Shown here: piece after piece, positions 34,571 through 41,589 of the stretch | Position numbering within the stretch: position 1 is the first letter of the stretch | Layout: every line of letters begins with the position of its first letter | Assembly: GCF_000969825.1 (NCBI RefSeq) | Contig: NZ_KQ033921.1 | Location: forward strand, 62,001 to 126,000 | Length of the DNA stretch: 64,000 nt | DNA from: Parabacteroides gordonii MS-1 = DSM 23371 | GTDB lineage: Bacteria; Bacteroidota; Bacteroidia; Bacteroidales; Tannerellaceae | Direction of reading: 5' to 3' | The notes under the pieces: model-generated | What the model was told of the DNA's origin: nothing | The model's input: only the letters and a program-made list of their open reading frames with translations | Databases searched by the model: none | Position numbers and translations under genes: made by a program

Positions 34571-34975
34571 TTACCATTCAGGAAAATTATCTTCTATATA
34601 TTGTTCTAACGATGGAGCGATGGTTTTTATTTCGGCATCACTATCATGATAGTATATTTCGACCTCTCCTTTAGAATTTATCATTATGGGATTGCCAGAA
34701 CCATCATCTGAAATCACATAAGTATCTGTAACTTCAGGATGAACTTCTCTTAATGATTTAGTTTCTTCGACCACATTTTCATTGCCGTCTAAAGCATTAA
34801 TCATCATTCCTGCGTATGCTGTTCCGAAATTCTTGATAAAGTCTATATAGTCAGAACTAAATTTTACTCCTAACTCTTGTTCCGCACATAATACCTGCTC
34901 ATCAGATGCAGGTGTCCCAATCATATCATGTGCCGTTAGAAATCTTCTCAATCGTTCTATAAGTTCCTTTTTCAT
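34571..34975 (-). CDS. Cassette 9: SUKH-family immunity-like protein
   Basis: 134 residues. ASDEQVLCAEQELGVKFSSD, YIDFIKNFGTAYAG, VISDDGSGNPIMINSKGEV and a final EQYIEDNFPEW are classic SUKH/YobK-type features. Compact single domain. Arms TTAGCAACCG and CGGTGGCTAA match at 9 of 10. Confidence 0.83.
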   Translation of the reverse strand: MKKELIERLRRFLTAHDMIGTPASDEQVLCAEQELGVKFSSDYIDFIKNFGTAYAGMMINALDGNENVVEETKSLREVHPEVTDTYVISDDGSGNPIMINSKGEVEIYYHDSDAEIKTIAPSLEQYIEDNFPEW

Positions 34976-34993
34976 ATTTATTTCCTCGGTGGC

Positions 34994-35038
34994 TAATGTT
35001 TGGCAGCGTTCCGCTTTTAGTCGGTTTGCTGTTTGTTA
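34994..35038. repeat. attC-like site 8
   Basis: Class a: TAATGTTTGGCAGCGTTCCGC..AGTCGGTTTGCTGTTTGTTA. Confidence 0.75.
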
Positions 35039-35048
35039 GTCGCTTATT

Positions 35049-35630
35049 CTATATCGGTAGTGTTTTTTCTCTTGACACAAGCATTCTACCTCTATCATCG
35101 TAAAGCGTAAATAGTCTTTGGGATTCTGATATGAGCATATCTTCAAAAGAATCCCATGACAAGAGAGAGGTAGCATCTCTACTTTTACAGAAATGAACCT
35201 TTCCATTTTCAGAATCTATATAGAGCTTTGAGCCATCATATCTATATCCTCCAATGAAAAAATAAGTATCTTTTGCGTTTTTAGGTCTTTCGTAAATGTT
35301 TGACTCAATTAAGCCATAAGGCTCTGGAGTCGCGTTTGGATTTCGATTATATGATTTTCTCATTCCATACAAACTGAAATGGAAGAAAAGATGTAAGCCA
35401 TTGGAATCAGTCATTAAAAACGAGCGGAATTGAGCCGGAATCTCTCTTTTCAAATCTCGCTCTAACTCAACAATATCATCTTCATTTAGCGTAGCAAAGA
35501 CGCAAAAATTATATGCTTCAGGAGCAATGAAAGGTGCATGACCATATTCTTTTGTCCCGTTTTCATATTCTTTACATCCATACTTTTCAAAAGTCTGAAT
35601 GTATTTCTTTATTTCTGTAAACGCACTCAT
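35049..35630 (-). CDS. Cassette 8: SUKH/SMI1-KNR4 immunity-like protein
   Basis: 193 residues. An N-terminal FIAPEAYNFCVFATLNEDDI leads into ELERDLKREIPAQFRSFLMT, then FFIGGYRYDGSKLYIDSENG and WDSFEDMLISESQRLF, the SUKH helix-strand order. Arms TTAGTCGCTT and AAGCGACTAA match perfectly. Confidence 0.78.
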   Translation of the reverse strand: MSAFTEIKKYIQTFEKYGCKEYENGTKEYGHAPFIAPEAYNFCVFATLNEDDIVELERDLKREIPAQFRSFLMTDSNGLHLFFHFSLYGMRKSYNRNPNATPEPYGLIESNIYERPKNAKDTYFFIGGYRYDGSKLYIDSENGKVHFCKSRDATSLLSWDSFEDMLISESQRLFTLYDDRGRMLVSREKTLPI

Positions 35631-35660
35631 ATTCTTTTTTCTTTTATTTTTTCAAGCGAC

Positions 35661-35706
35661 TAATGTTTAGCAGATAAACTGCCTTAAATGTTTCATCTGT
35701 TTGTTA
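35661..35706. repeat. attC-like site 7
   Basis: Class b: TAATGTTTAGCAGATAAACTGCC..ATGTTTCATCTGTTTGTTA. Confidence 0.75.
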
Positions 35707-35714
35707 GCAATCTT

Positions 35715-36149
35715 TTAAGAAAGCAACATGAAGTGCCATTCTTTAGGATAGTCCTTCTTTATCATATTGAACAACAACTTTACATTATTGGAATGCTGTT
35801 TTGTCAATATGGAGTATATATATTCATGACAGGCGCAGCAGGCTCGTTCTTTATTAGAAGCAACACAATGAAAAGAATCATCTGTATTTTCCTCTACACA
35901 AAACCAGTTCCATCCATAGTGCTTTTGGATGGTGTTTCCTAACAGGGAACCTAACTCATAAGCCCTATCCGTAATTTCCTCGTCATCTGAACTTTCAAAA
36001 TTATTGAGATAGTTCTTTATGCCATCAAGGATGGCAGAGGATTCAGCACTTTCCTGCAAACCTATAAGGACTAAACCTTTAGCCGCAAGCTGATCTATTT
36101 CTATTCGTTCGTCCTCATTAATTGGACGGTATTCTATAATTTCACTCAT
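35715..36149 (-). CDS. Cassette 7: unknown protein
   Basis: 144 residues from the ATG at 36149 (MSEIIEYRPINEDERIEID); the upstream extension lies in the attC site. Mostly helical with a conserved-looking HYGWNWFCVEENTDDSFHCV and ACCACHEYIYSILTK. The family is not recognised. The WNW..DSFHCVAS pattern recalls DUF3806-type proteins, without certainty. Confidence 0.7.
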   Translation of the reverse strand: MSEIIEYRPINEDERIEIDQLAAKGLVLIGLQESAESSAILDGIKNYLNNFESSDDEEITDRAYELGSLLGNTIQKHYGWNWFCVEENTDDSFHCVASNKERACCACHEYIYSILTKQHSNNVKLLFNMIKKDYPKEWHFMLLS

Positions 36150-36173
36150 TGCTTTCTTTTTTTCGTCAATTGC

Positions 36174-36221
36174 TAATGTTTGGTGGATAATCATCATTAA
36201 AGGAGATTGATCCGCTTGTTA
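36174..36221. repeat. attC-like site 6
   Basis: Class c: TAATGTTTGGTGGATAATC..AAGGAGATTGATCCGCTTGTTA. Almost identical to the site at 39708. Confidence 0.78.
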
Positions 36222-36231
36222 TCTGCCCGCT

Positions 36232-37230
36232 TTATTCCTCTTCTTCGATAAAATGATTTATAAAGTAATTGAATGACTGGGCGATGTAACGAGTATTTGT
36301 TTCAAAGTTGTATTCTCTTGAAGCGTTTTCGTCCCACTCGTCAGTCAAGTAATAGTAAATCTTTTTATTCTTCAAGTTCAACGCATAATAGTTTCCACCC
36401 GAATCCATAGCAAAAGGCAACAGGTTGCTTGGCATTAGATTTCTGCTCCACATGTCTTTGGCTATGACTTCAATTGTTTCAAAAGCATTGGTGCGTTCCT
36501 TTATCGGAAAGAACGCATTTATCTCCACCCAATCCAAATCCTCGTCCTGCGGTTGAAAACAATATGGTGATGGCATACCACCGTTGAACTTGAGGTAAAA
36601 GTTCTTCATGCCTGCCGGAATCTTTACATTCAACTCAACCTCAAAATTCTTTATATCTTCTTTTGTTAGCGAAGCCGAACAGTCCGAAAGTTCAGGCATT
36701 ACACCTTCTATTTCTATAATCTCCGTTTGTTGTTCCTCTTCGATTTTTGGGAAAGCAACGAGATTATTGAAAAAATCATCTATTGAATCCGCTATCAATT
36801 GAGGTTCATCAAAAATAAATGCATCGCTATTTTTTACAAAACCAATAATTTTATAAAAATATACAGCTCTGTTTTTTATATTGATTGCAATTACACCAAT
36901 ATTTCTCAAATTGTTATGTCCACTGGCAAATAGCAGAATATTGTCAGAAATCGAATTAGAACTACGATGCTCCAAGGTTTCTCCTTCAACAGTATGAAAA
37001 AGAGCATTCTTAAAACTCTTATTATATTTGAACGGTTGGAAAATTCTAATTTCCACTTCGTAATATTTGTTTATGGAGATGGTTTGCTGTTTAGGTTCTC
37101 CTCCATTATATTGTAAATAGAACTCTTTCAGTCTTTCCGGCAAAACATGACCCAACTTGCTCTCAACTTCTTCAAAATCTTTGAGAGTAAGACTTTTTTG
37201 ACAATTTTCTAATTCTATTTTCATATTCAT
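36232..37230 (-). CDS. Cassette 6: tandem double SUKH/SMI1 protein
   Basis: 332 residues made of two SUKH domains. First: LTLKDFEEVESKLGHVLPER, LKEFYLQYNGGEPK and a C-terminal DEPQLIADSIDDFFNNL. Second: LTKEDIKNFEVELNVKIPAG, MKNFYLKFNGGMPSP, LPFAMDSGGNYYALNLKNKK and NTRYIAQSFNYFINHF. The two halves align along their length, indicating internal duplication. It might bind two toxins or act as a built-in dimer. Arms TTATCTGCCC and GGGCAGATAA match perfectly. Confidence 0.88.
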   Translation of the reverse strand: MNMKIELENCQKSLTLKDFEEVESKLGHVLPERLKEFYLQYNGGEPKQQTISINKYYEVEIRIFQPFKYNKSFKNALFHTVEGETLEHRSSNSISDNILLFASGHNNLRNIGVIAINIKNRAVYFYKIIGFVKNSDAFIFDEPQLIADSIDDFFNNLVAFPKIEEEQQTEIIEIEGVMPELSDCSASLTKEDIKNFEVELNVKIPAGMKNFYLKFNGGMPSPYCFQPQDEDLDWVEINAFFPIKERTNAFETIEVIAKDMWSRNLMPSNLLPFAMDSGGNYYALNLKNKKIYYYLTDEWDENASREYNFETNTRYIAQSFNYFINHFIEEEE

Positions 37231-37246
37231 TCTTTTTATGGGCAGA

Positions 37247-37293
37247 TAATGTCCGGCAGCGTGCCGCTTGTTCAGTCGGTTTGCTGTTTGTTA
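37247..37293. repeat. attC-like site 5
   Basis: Class a: TAATGTCCGGCAGCGTGCCGC..TCAGTCGGTTTGCTGTTTGTTA. Confidence 0.75.
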
Positions 37294-37784
37294 TCGTTGT
37301 TAAAGAATCTTCTTACATCATAATTTGCGATAGTTCTTGCCAATGATTTAGGAGATACTCCATTGTTGTTCTCTATATCGGGATTAGCTCCATTTTTCAA
37401 AAGGTGTTCGATAAAAAAGCCATCTCCCTTGTATTGCATAACAGCTTCCCATAAAGGAGTATTACCATTTGCATTTTGCATATCTATATCTGCATTATGA
37501 TTCAGGAGTAATTCAAAAATACCTTTCAACTGATATTGAACAGAAAGATATAATGCAGTGCGTCCGTCTTTCCTTTTTTCATTTATATCCAACCCTTTTT
37601 TTACAAATTCGGGTATAATTACACCTGCGGGATGTACGATACTCTTGTAATTCATTATATAGTAATGAAGTAGATTACTCCCATATTTATCTTTACTATT
37701 TATGTCATAATCTATTAGAGCTTGTATAAACCTGTTTGAGTCATCACTCAATAATTCAAGTTTCATATCTTCTATTGTTCTCAT
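37272..37784 (-). CDS. Cassette 5: ankyrin-repeat protein
   Basis: 170 residues from the ATG at 37784 (MRTIEDMKLELLSDDSNRF); the extension to 37832 is attC sequence. About four ankyrin units: DKYGSNLLHYYIMNYKS, EKRKDGRTALYLSVQYQLK, NANGNTPLWEAVMQYKGDG and ENNNGVSPKSLARTI. Similar to cassette 3 (38579). The terminal NKQQTD and stop come from the attC-like site. Such small ankyrin proteins are known immunity proteins. Confidence 0.82.
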   Translation of the reverse strand: MRTIEDMKLELLSDDSNRFIQALIDYDINSKDKYGSNLLHYYIMNYKSIVHPAGVIIPEFVKKGLDINEKRKDGRTALYLSVQYQLKGIFELLLNHNADIDMQNANGNTPLWEAVMQYKGDGFFIEHLLKNGANPDIENNNGVSPKSLARTIANYDVRRFFNNDNKQQTD

Positions 37785-37810
37785 TTCTTTGATTCTAATG
37801 TAAACAACGA

Positions 37811-37856
37811 TAATGTTCGGCGGATAAACCACCTTAAAAGTTTCATCTGTTTGTTA
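37811..37856. repeat. attC-like site 4
   Basis: Class b: TAATGTTCGGCGGATAAACCACC..AAGTTTCATCTGTTTGTTA. Confidence 0.75.
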
Positions 37857-37861
37857 TCGAC

Positions 37862-38536
37862 CTATTTTATTTTTAGTTTTTGACTATATGCAAGTATTAC
37901 AAAACGATTATCTAATCCACAATCAATTACATCATTCTTTTCTAATTGAGAATAGGCTTTTACAAATCTATTTCGACATTTACTTGAATGTATGTAATGA
38001 TTGAAGTAGTTCTCGGCTTGTTCCTTTTCACCATATCTCAACATATATGGCAGGGCAAGGAGAGAGTCTTTCGTGTATTGATTGAAACAACAGCCATGTT
38101 GCGTAATGAAGTCAATAGCCATTTGTCTATTCTCAAATAAATCAAATATCGGACAAGCATATTTTTCAAGTAAATCAATTATTGTTTTTATTGATGGAGC
38201 ATAGCTTAGTCCGGCAAGATCCCAAGATTGATATTGATTTATTGGCGATAGGTATCCAATATGATTATGATATACTAAGCCATCATCATTGACATTGAGA
38301 TTCTCTTCTTGCACCCACTTTTTCAAGTTTTTACAGGTAATCGTAATCAGTGGATATATAGCCACACTACAAGATGAATTATATACACTTGAACGAAACC
38401 ATATTTCAAAAGTCAAATTTTTGTCTTTTGAAATCTTTTTCAAACATTGTCCATTTTTAGACGGCTTAAATCCCATTGCGATAAAAGGAATAGCTATCTC
38501 ATTGCAGGCTTTAATAAATATATCTCTTGGTTTCAT
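37862..38536 (-). CDS. Cassette 4: DUF4304-like protein
   Basis: 224 residues. The N-terminus IPFIAMGFKPSKNGQCLKKI and FEIWFRSSVYNSSCSVAIYP follow the DUF4304 pattern, and the later part is helical (AENYFNHYIHSSKCRNRFV). DUF4304 genes are often found beside polymorphic toxin systems. Arms TTATCGACCT and AGGTCGATAA match perfectly. Confidence 0.75.
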   Translation of the reverse strand: MKPRDIFIKACNEIAIPFIAMGFKPSKNGQCLKKISKDKNLTFEIWFRSSVYNSSCSVAIYPLITITCKNLKKWVQEENLNVNDDGLVYHNHIGYLSPINQYQSWDLAGLSYAPSIKTIIDLLEKYACPIFDLFENRQMAIDFITQHGCCFNQYTKDSLLALPYMLRYGEKEQAENYFNHYIHSSKCRNRFVKAYSQLEKNDVIDCGLDNRFVILAYSQKLKIK

Positions 38537-38557
38537 TTCTTGTTCTTTTCAGGTCGA

Positions 38558-38604
38558 TAATGTTTGGCAGCGTTCCACTTATTCAGTCGGTTTGCTGTTT
38601 GTTA
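38558..38604. repeat. attC-like site 3
   Basis: Class a: TAATGTTTGGCAGCGTTCCACTT..CAGTCGGTTTGCTGTTTGTTA. Confidence 0.75.
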
Positions 38605-39094
38605 TCAAATTCTCATTTATCCATTTCTTTACTTTTTTCGTTACAAATGACATTGGAGAAACACCTGAATTATTATTCACTGTTATATCTGCACCATTTT
38701 CCAATAATGTAATCGCAGATTTGTCATTTCTATCAAAAATGGCAATGAATAGCGGGGTACGACCATTTTCTTCTTGGATATTTAAGTTTGCCTTTGACCC
38801 TGCAAGAAGTTCTATAATTTCCGGGCTATTCTCTTGAGCAGCGAAATGCAACGCCGTCCACCCAGAGTCATCTTGCAAATCCAAATTCAAACCATTCATT
38901 TTGTATTGCTTTATTAGTTCAATGGCAAACGTACTCTTTCCTTCGACAATGAAATTCATTAATAGATTTCTTCCATCTCTATCCACAAAATCACATCCAT
39001 ACTTATCCACAAATGATATGACTTTTGTAAAATCATCTTCGTCGAATAATTCAAACATCAGATCTTCTGCTTCTTCGTTATATTTTGTACTCAT
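38579..39094 (-). CDS. Cassette 3: ankyrin-repeat protein
   Basis: 171 residues with four ankyrin units: DRDGRNLLMNFIVEGKSTFA, QDDSGWTALHFAAQENSPEI, QEENGRTPLFIAIFDRNDKS and NNNSGVSPMSFVTKKV. The last residues (NSKPTE) and stop are read through the attC-like site. Arms TTATCAAATTCT and AGAATTTGATAA match over 12 bases. It is a paralogue in form of cassette 5. Confidence 0.82.
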   Translation of the reverse strand: MSTKYNEEAEDLMFELFDEDDFTKVISFVDKYGCDFVDRDGRNLLMNFIVEGKSTFAIELIKQYKMNGLNLDLQDDSGWTALHFAAQENSPEIIELLAGSKANLNIQEENGRTPLFIAIFDRNDKSAITLLENGADITVNNNSGVSPMSFVTKKVKKWINENLITNSKPTE

Positions 39095-39117
39095 AACTGC
39101 TTTATTTTAGAATTTGA

Positions 39118-39168
39118 TAATGTTTGGTGGCTAACCGACCTTTTTAGGGGAGGCTAAGCCGCTTGTTA
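39118..39168. repeat. attC-like site 2
   Basis: Class c: TAATGTTTGGTGGCTAACCGACC..GAGGCTAAGCCGCTTGTTA. Confidence 0.72.
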
Positions 39169-39701
39169 TATGCCATTTCCAAATTATTAAAGATATTAAA
39201 ACCTATATATGATTCTTTGTTGGGGTATCTCAACCTATAATAGCAATTCCAATAACTAATCATTTGATTTTTAGTTCGATCAAAGAATTTTTCATTTTCT
39301 CCGATAAAACGAAGGTAGCTATCCATATTACACTCCAAATGCTTCTTCACATCGTATAAAATATTATCTACATATTCTCCTAATAGCTTAAAGCAAAATG
39401 GTATAGTCCAATATTCTGTGCAGGAGATTAGGTTTTGTAGATGGCGTTGCCTTACAAAACCATTATTATGTCTTGTGAAAATACAGTCAAGAATATTTCT
39501 TTGTACTGCTGTCATATTGGACGGTGTCTGTTCTCTCATATATACCCGTTCTGGAATTGCTATATTCAAACCTCCAAGATTGACGATATAGTATCGGCTG
39601 CTTATATCATCATTTTTCATCACAAGCATATCCAATACTCTCCGTACATCTTTTGCGAGATCCGGAGGAAATGAATTTAATATTTTATCCTTTTCATACA
39701 T
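39144..39701 (-). CDS. Cassette 2: unknown protein
   Basis: 185 residues from the ATG at 39701 (MYEKDKILNSFPPDLAKDVR). The 10-residue extension to 39731 is attC sequence. IVNLGGLNIAIPERVYMRE and LISCTEYWTIPFCFKLLGEY are its most distinctive parts. No family is recognised. Its C-terminus also overlaps attC site 2. Arms TTATATGCCAT and ATGGCATATAA match over 11 bases. Confidence 0.72.
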   Translation of the reverse strand: MYEKDKILNSFPPDLAKDVRRVLDMLVMKNDDISSRYYIVNLGGLNIAIPERVYMREQTPSNMTAVQRNILDCIFTRHNNGFVRQRHLQNLISCTEYWTIPFCFKLLGEYVDNILYDVKKHLECNMDSYLRFIGENEKFFDRTKNQMISYWNCYYRLRYPNKESYIGFNIFNNLEMAYNKRLSLP

Positions 39702-39707
39702 GGCATA

Positions 39708-39755
39708 TAATGCCCGGTGGATAATCGCCATTAAAGGAGATTGATCCGCTTGTTA
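39708..39755. repeat. attC-like site 1
   Basis: Class c: TAATGCCCGGTGGATAATCGCC..GGAGATTGATCCGCTTGTTA, almost identical to the site at 36174. Confidence 0.78.
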
Positions 39756-39764
39756 TCTTTTTTG

Positions 39765-40328
39765 CTACATTCCTTTTAAGTTCTCTTTTATTTCCTCTAC
39801 TCTTGCCTCAATCTTCTCAAGGGGATATTTTTCACTTCCACCGAGAGCATATATCAATACTAACTCTCTCATTTCAGCGTAAAGAGCCTCTCTTATATCT
39901 GTTTTATTCCCAAGTTGGATACTTTCTTGAACATTTTGCTCTCGTCCTTCTAATAGCGAACCGTTGCATCGACTCTTTATATTTTCAACATCCGTCTCTG
40001 CCTGCATGATTCCCGCCAATGCCTTAGATTCATGCAGAACATCTTTACTTTTTCTTGAAGCATAATAGACTAAAGCCAACACCAGTTCGACTTGTGTCCA
40101 TGTATTCCAGTTGCCAGTAAACGATACAGCAAGAAGTATTGAATACAGTTGAGTAAACTGATTGGTATAACCATAAATATACAGCCAAAAACACAGGTCT
40201 TTCAGATTTTCCAAATCTTTTGAAGACTTGAAGTTCATCTTTTTCAGAACCTTCTTGCTCAAACTCTCGATACGTTTATTCCCGAGAGAAGATAGGCTCA
40301 ATACAATATTTGTTAGTTCTTCGTTCAT
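39765..40328 (-). CDS. Cassette 1: unknown helical protein
   Basis: 187 residues, nearly all helical (LTNIVLSLSSLGNKRIESLS, WTQVELVLALVYYASRKSKD, MRELVLIYALGGSEKYPLEK). No family is recognised with confidence. It is the cassette next to the recombinase and attI-like site, the position of the most recent insertion if the array works like an integron. Arms TTATCTTTTT and AAAAAGATAA match perfectly. Confidence 0.72.
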   Translation of the reverse strand: MNEELTNIVLSLSSLGNKRIESLSKKVLKKMNFKSSKDLENLKDLCFWLYIYGYTNQFTQLYSILLAVSFTGNWNTWTQVELVLALVYYASRKSKDVLHESKALAGIMQAETDVENIKSRCNGSLLEGREQNVQESIQLGNKTDIREALYAEMRELVLIYALGGSEKYPLEKIEARVEEIKENLKGM

Positions 40329-40357
40329 CGCTTATTGTTTATTTATTCAAAAAGATA

Positions 40358-40392
40358 ACATGTAATTATCAGCGGTTTTCGCTGTTATTTTC
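40358..40392. other. attI-like site B between recombinase and first cassette
   Basis: On the minus strand, just past the recombinase stop, a perfect inverted repeat CAGCG-AAAAC-CGCTG is followed by ATAATTACATG and then TTATC, the first bases of cassette 1. The join G/TTATC resembles the GTTRRRY core of integron sites. It matches the left-array site 1276-1310 at 29 of 35 positions. Confidence 0.75.
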
Positions 40393-41523
40393 TTATTTAA
40401 CTATCTCATTATCACTTTCAAGAATATCATCCAATGGAGTGCGGATGCTGCTCTTGAAAGTGTCGGCTATATGCACGTACATTTCCGTCGTTTTCAGTTG
40501 GTTATGTCCCAACAGCTCTTTCACGATTTTCAAGTCCGTGCCTTGTTCGATCAGATGCGTGGCGAACGAGTGCCGCAACAGGTGGGGGTACACCCGCTTG
40601 GTGATTCCGGCTTCCTTCGCCGCCTCTTTCAGCTTCTTCGACACGATGCTCTCCGTAAACGGCTCGCCCTTGTACCGCTCGAAGAGCCATTCCTGCGGCT
40701 TGTACAGCTTGGTGTACTCGGTCAGTTTCCTGACAAGGGGCTTCGACAGCAGCGTGTAGCGGTCTTTCCTCCCTTTGCCCTGCCGTACCCGTATCAGCGA
40801 ACGGCTCACGTTAATGTCGTGGGGCTTCAAGTCCAGCAGCTCGCTGATTCTCAACCCGGCGGAGTAGAGCAGCGAGAACATGCAGAACAGCCGGATGTCC
40901 GGACCGGTTGCGTCAAGGATGGATTTTATCTCCTCCTTGCTCAGCACGTCGGGCAGCGTCCGTTCCCGTTTGGCTCGCTTTACCTCGTAACATTTCCGTT
41001 CCAATCCCAGCACTTTCTCGAAATAAAACTTGATCGAGTTGATGCGCAAGTTCTGTTGGCACGACGAGATCCCCCGTGTGTCAATCAGGTGCACGATGTA
41101 GGCGTTGATTTCTTCCGGTCGGATGTAGCGGAGGTTTCTTCCCGCAAAGTATTGCTGGAACTCCTTGAAATAGGCGGTGTACGCACGGACGGTATGCTCG
41201 CTGTACCGCAGTTGCCGCAGCGTCTCGGCATAGCCGGGCGGGATGGCGGGGCTGGTTTTCCCGTTTTTCTTGGGCTGGGTGTTTTTCAGGGCGGAGTAGT
41301 CAATATACGCCGTTTCCACATGGCGGTCGAAAAAGCCGGACAGGTCGAACCCTTCTTCCGGCAGGTAGGCTCTGTCCCCCTCGAACCGCACGCCCTTCTC
41401 TTTCGACAGCGACAGCCGGATGGCATCGTCCTCGTCGAACTCCACTTCCACGTATTTCTGCCCGTCACGGATGGCAGGTGAAAGCGTTATTCTCGGTTTG
41501 CTCTGATAGACTTTCATACGCAT
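40393..41523 (-). CDS. Array tyrosine recombinase, integron-integrase-like
   Basis: 376 residues. The core-binding domain (~95-185) has LRYSEHTVRAYTAYFKEF. Catalytic residues are complete: R225 (SAGLRISELL), K250 (GKGRKD), H314 and R317 (HLLRHSFATH), H340 (LLGHN), nucleophile Y349 (TTEMYVHI). The C-terminal IRTPLDD recalls the VRSPLD end of IntI, and an ~80-residue N-terminal extension is unusual. It is read in the same direction as the cassettes, unlike standard mobile integrons. It is probably the enzyme that moves the cassettes. Confidence 0.88.
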   Translation of the reverse strand: MRMKVYQSKPRITLSPAIRDGQKYVEVEFDEDDAIRLSLSKEKGVRFEGDRAYLPEEGFDLSGFFDRHVETAYIDYSALKNTQPKKNGKTSPAIPPGYAETLRQLRYSEHTVRAYTAYFKEFQQYFAGRNLRYIRPEEINAYIVHLIDTRGISSCQQNLRINSIKFYFEKVLGLERKCYEVKRAKRERTLPDVLSKEEIKSILDATGPDIRLFCMFSLLYSAGLRISELLDLKPHDINVSRSLIRVRQGKGRKDRYTLLSKPLVRKLTEYTKLYKPQEWLFERYKGEPFTESIVSKKLKEAAKEAGITKRVYPHLLRHSFATHLIEQGTDLKIVKELLGHNQLKTTEMYVHIADTFKSSIRTPLDDILESDNEIVK

Positions 41524-41570
41524 CGCATGGGTGGCAATGACAGACCGTGTCCCTCATTACCCATATTTTA

Positions 41571-41578
41571 CAAATATA
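41571..41578 (-). promoter_or_regulatory. Predicted -7 box for the recombinase and array
   Basis: The minus strand reads TATATTTG, a match to TAnnTTTG, 48 bp upstream of the recombinase start. No promoter is obvious between the recombinase and cassette 1, so this may drive the head of the whole array. Confidence 0.55.
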
Positions 41579-41589
41579 GAGAAAACAAC

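Noticed and set aside
30598-39755. CRISPR array, because similar repeats recur at intervals
   Set aside because: Spacing is 450-1000 bp, the repeats differ between sites and each interval holds a gene. This is a cassette array, not a CRISPR.
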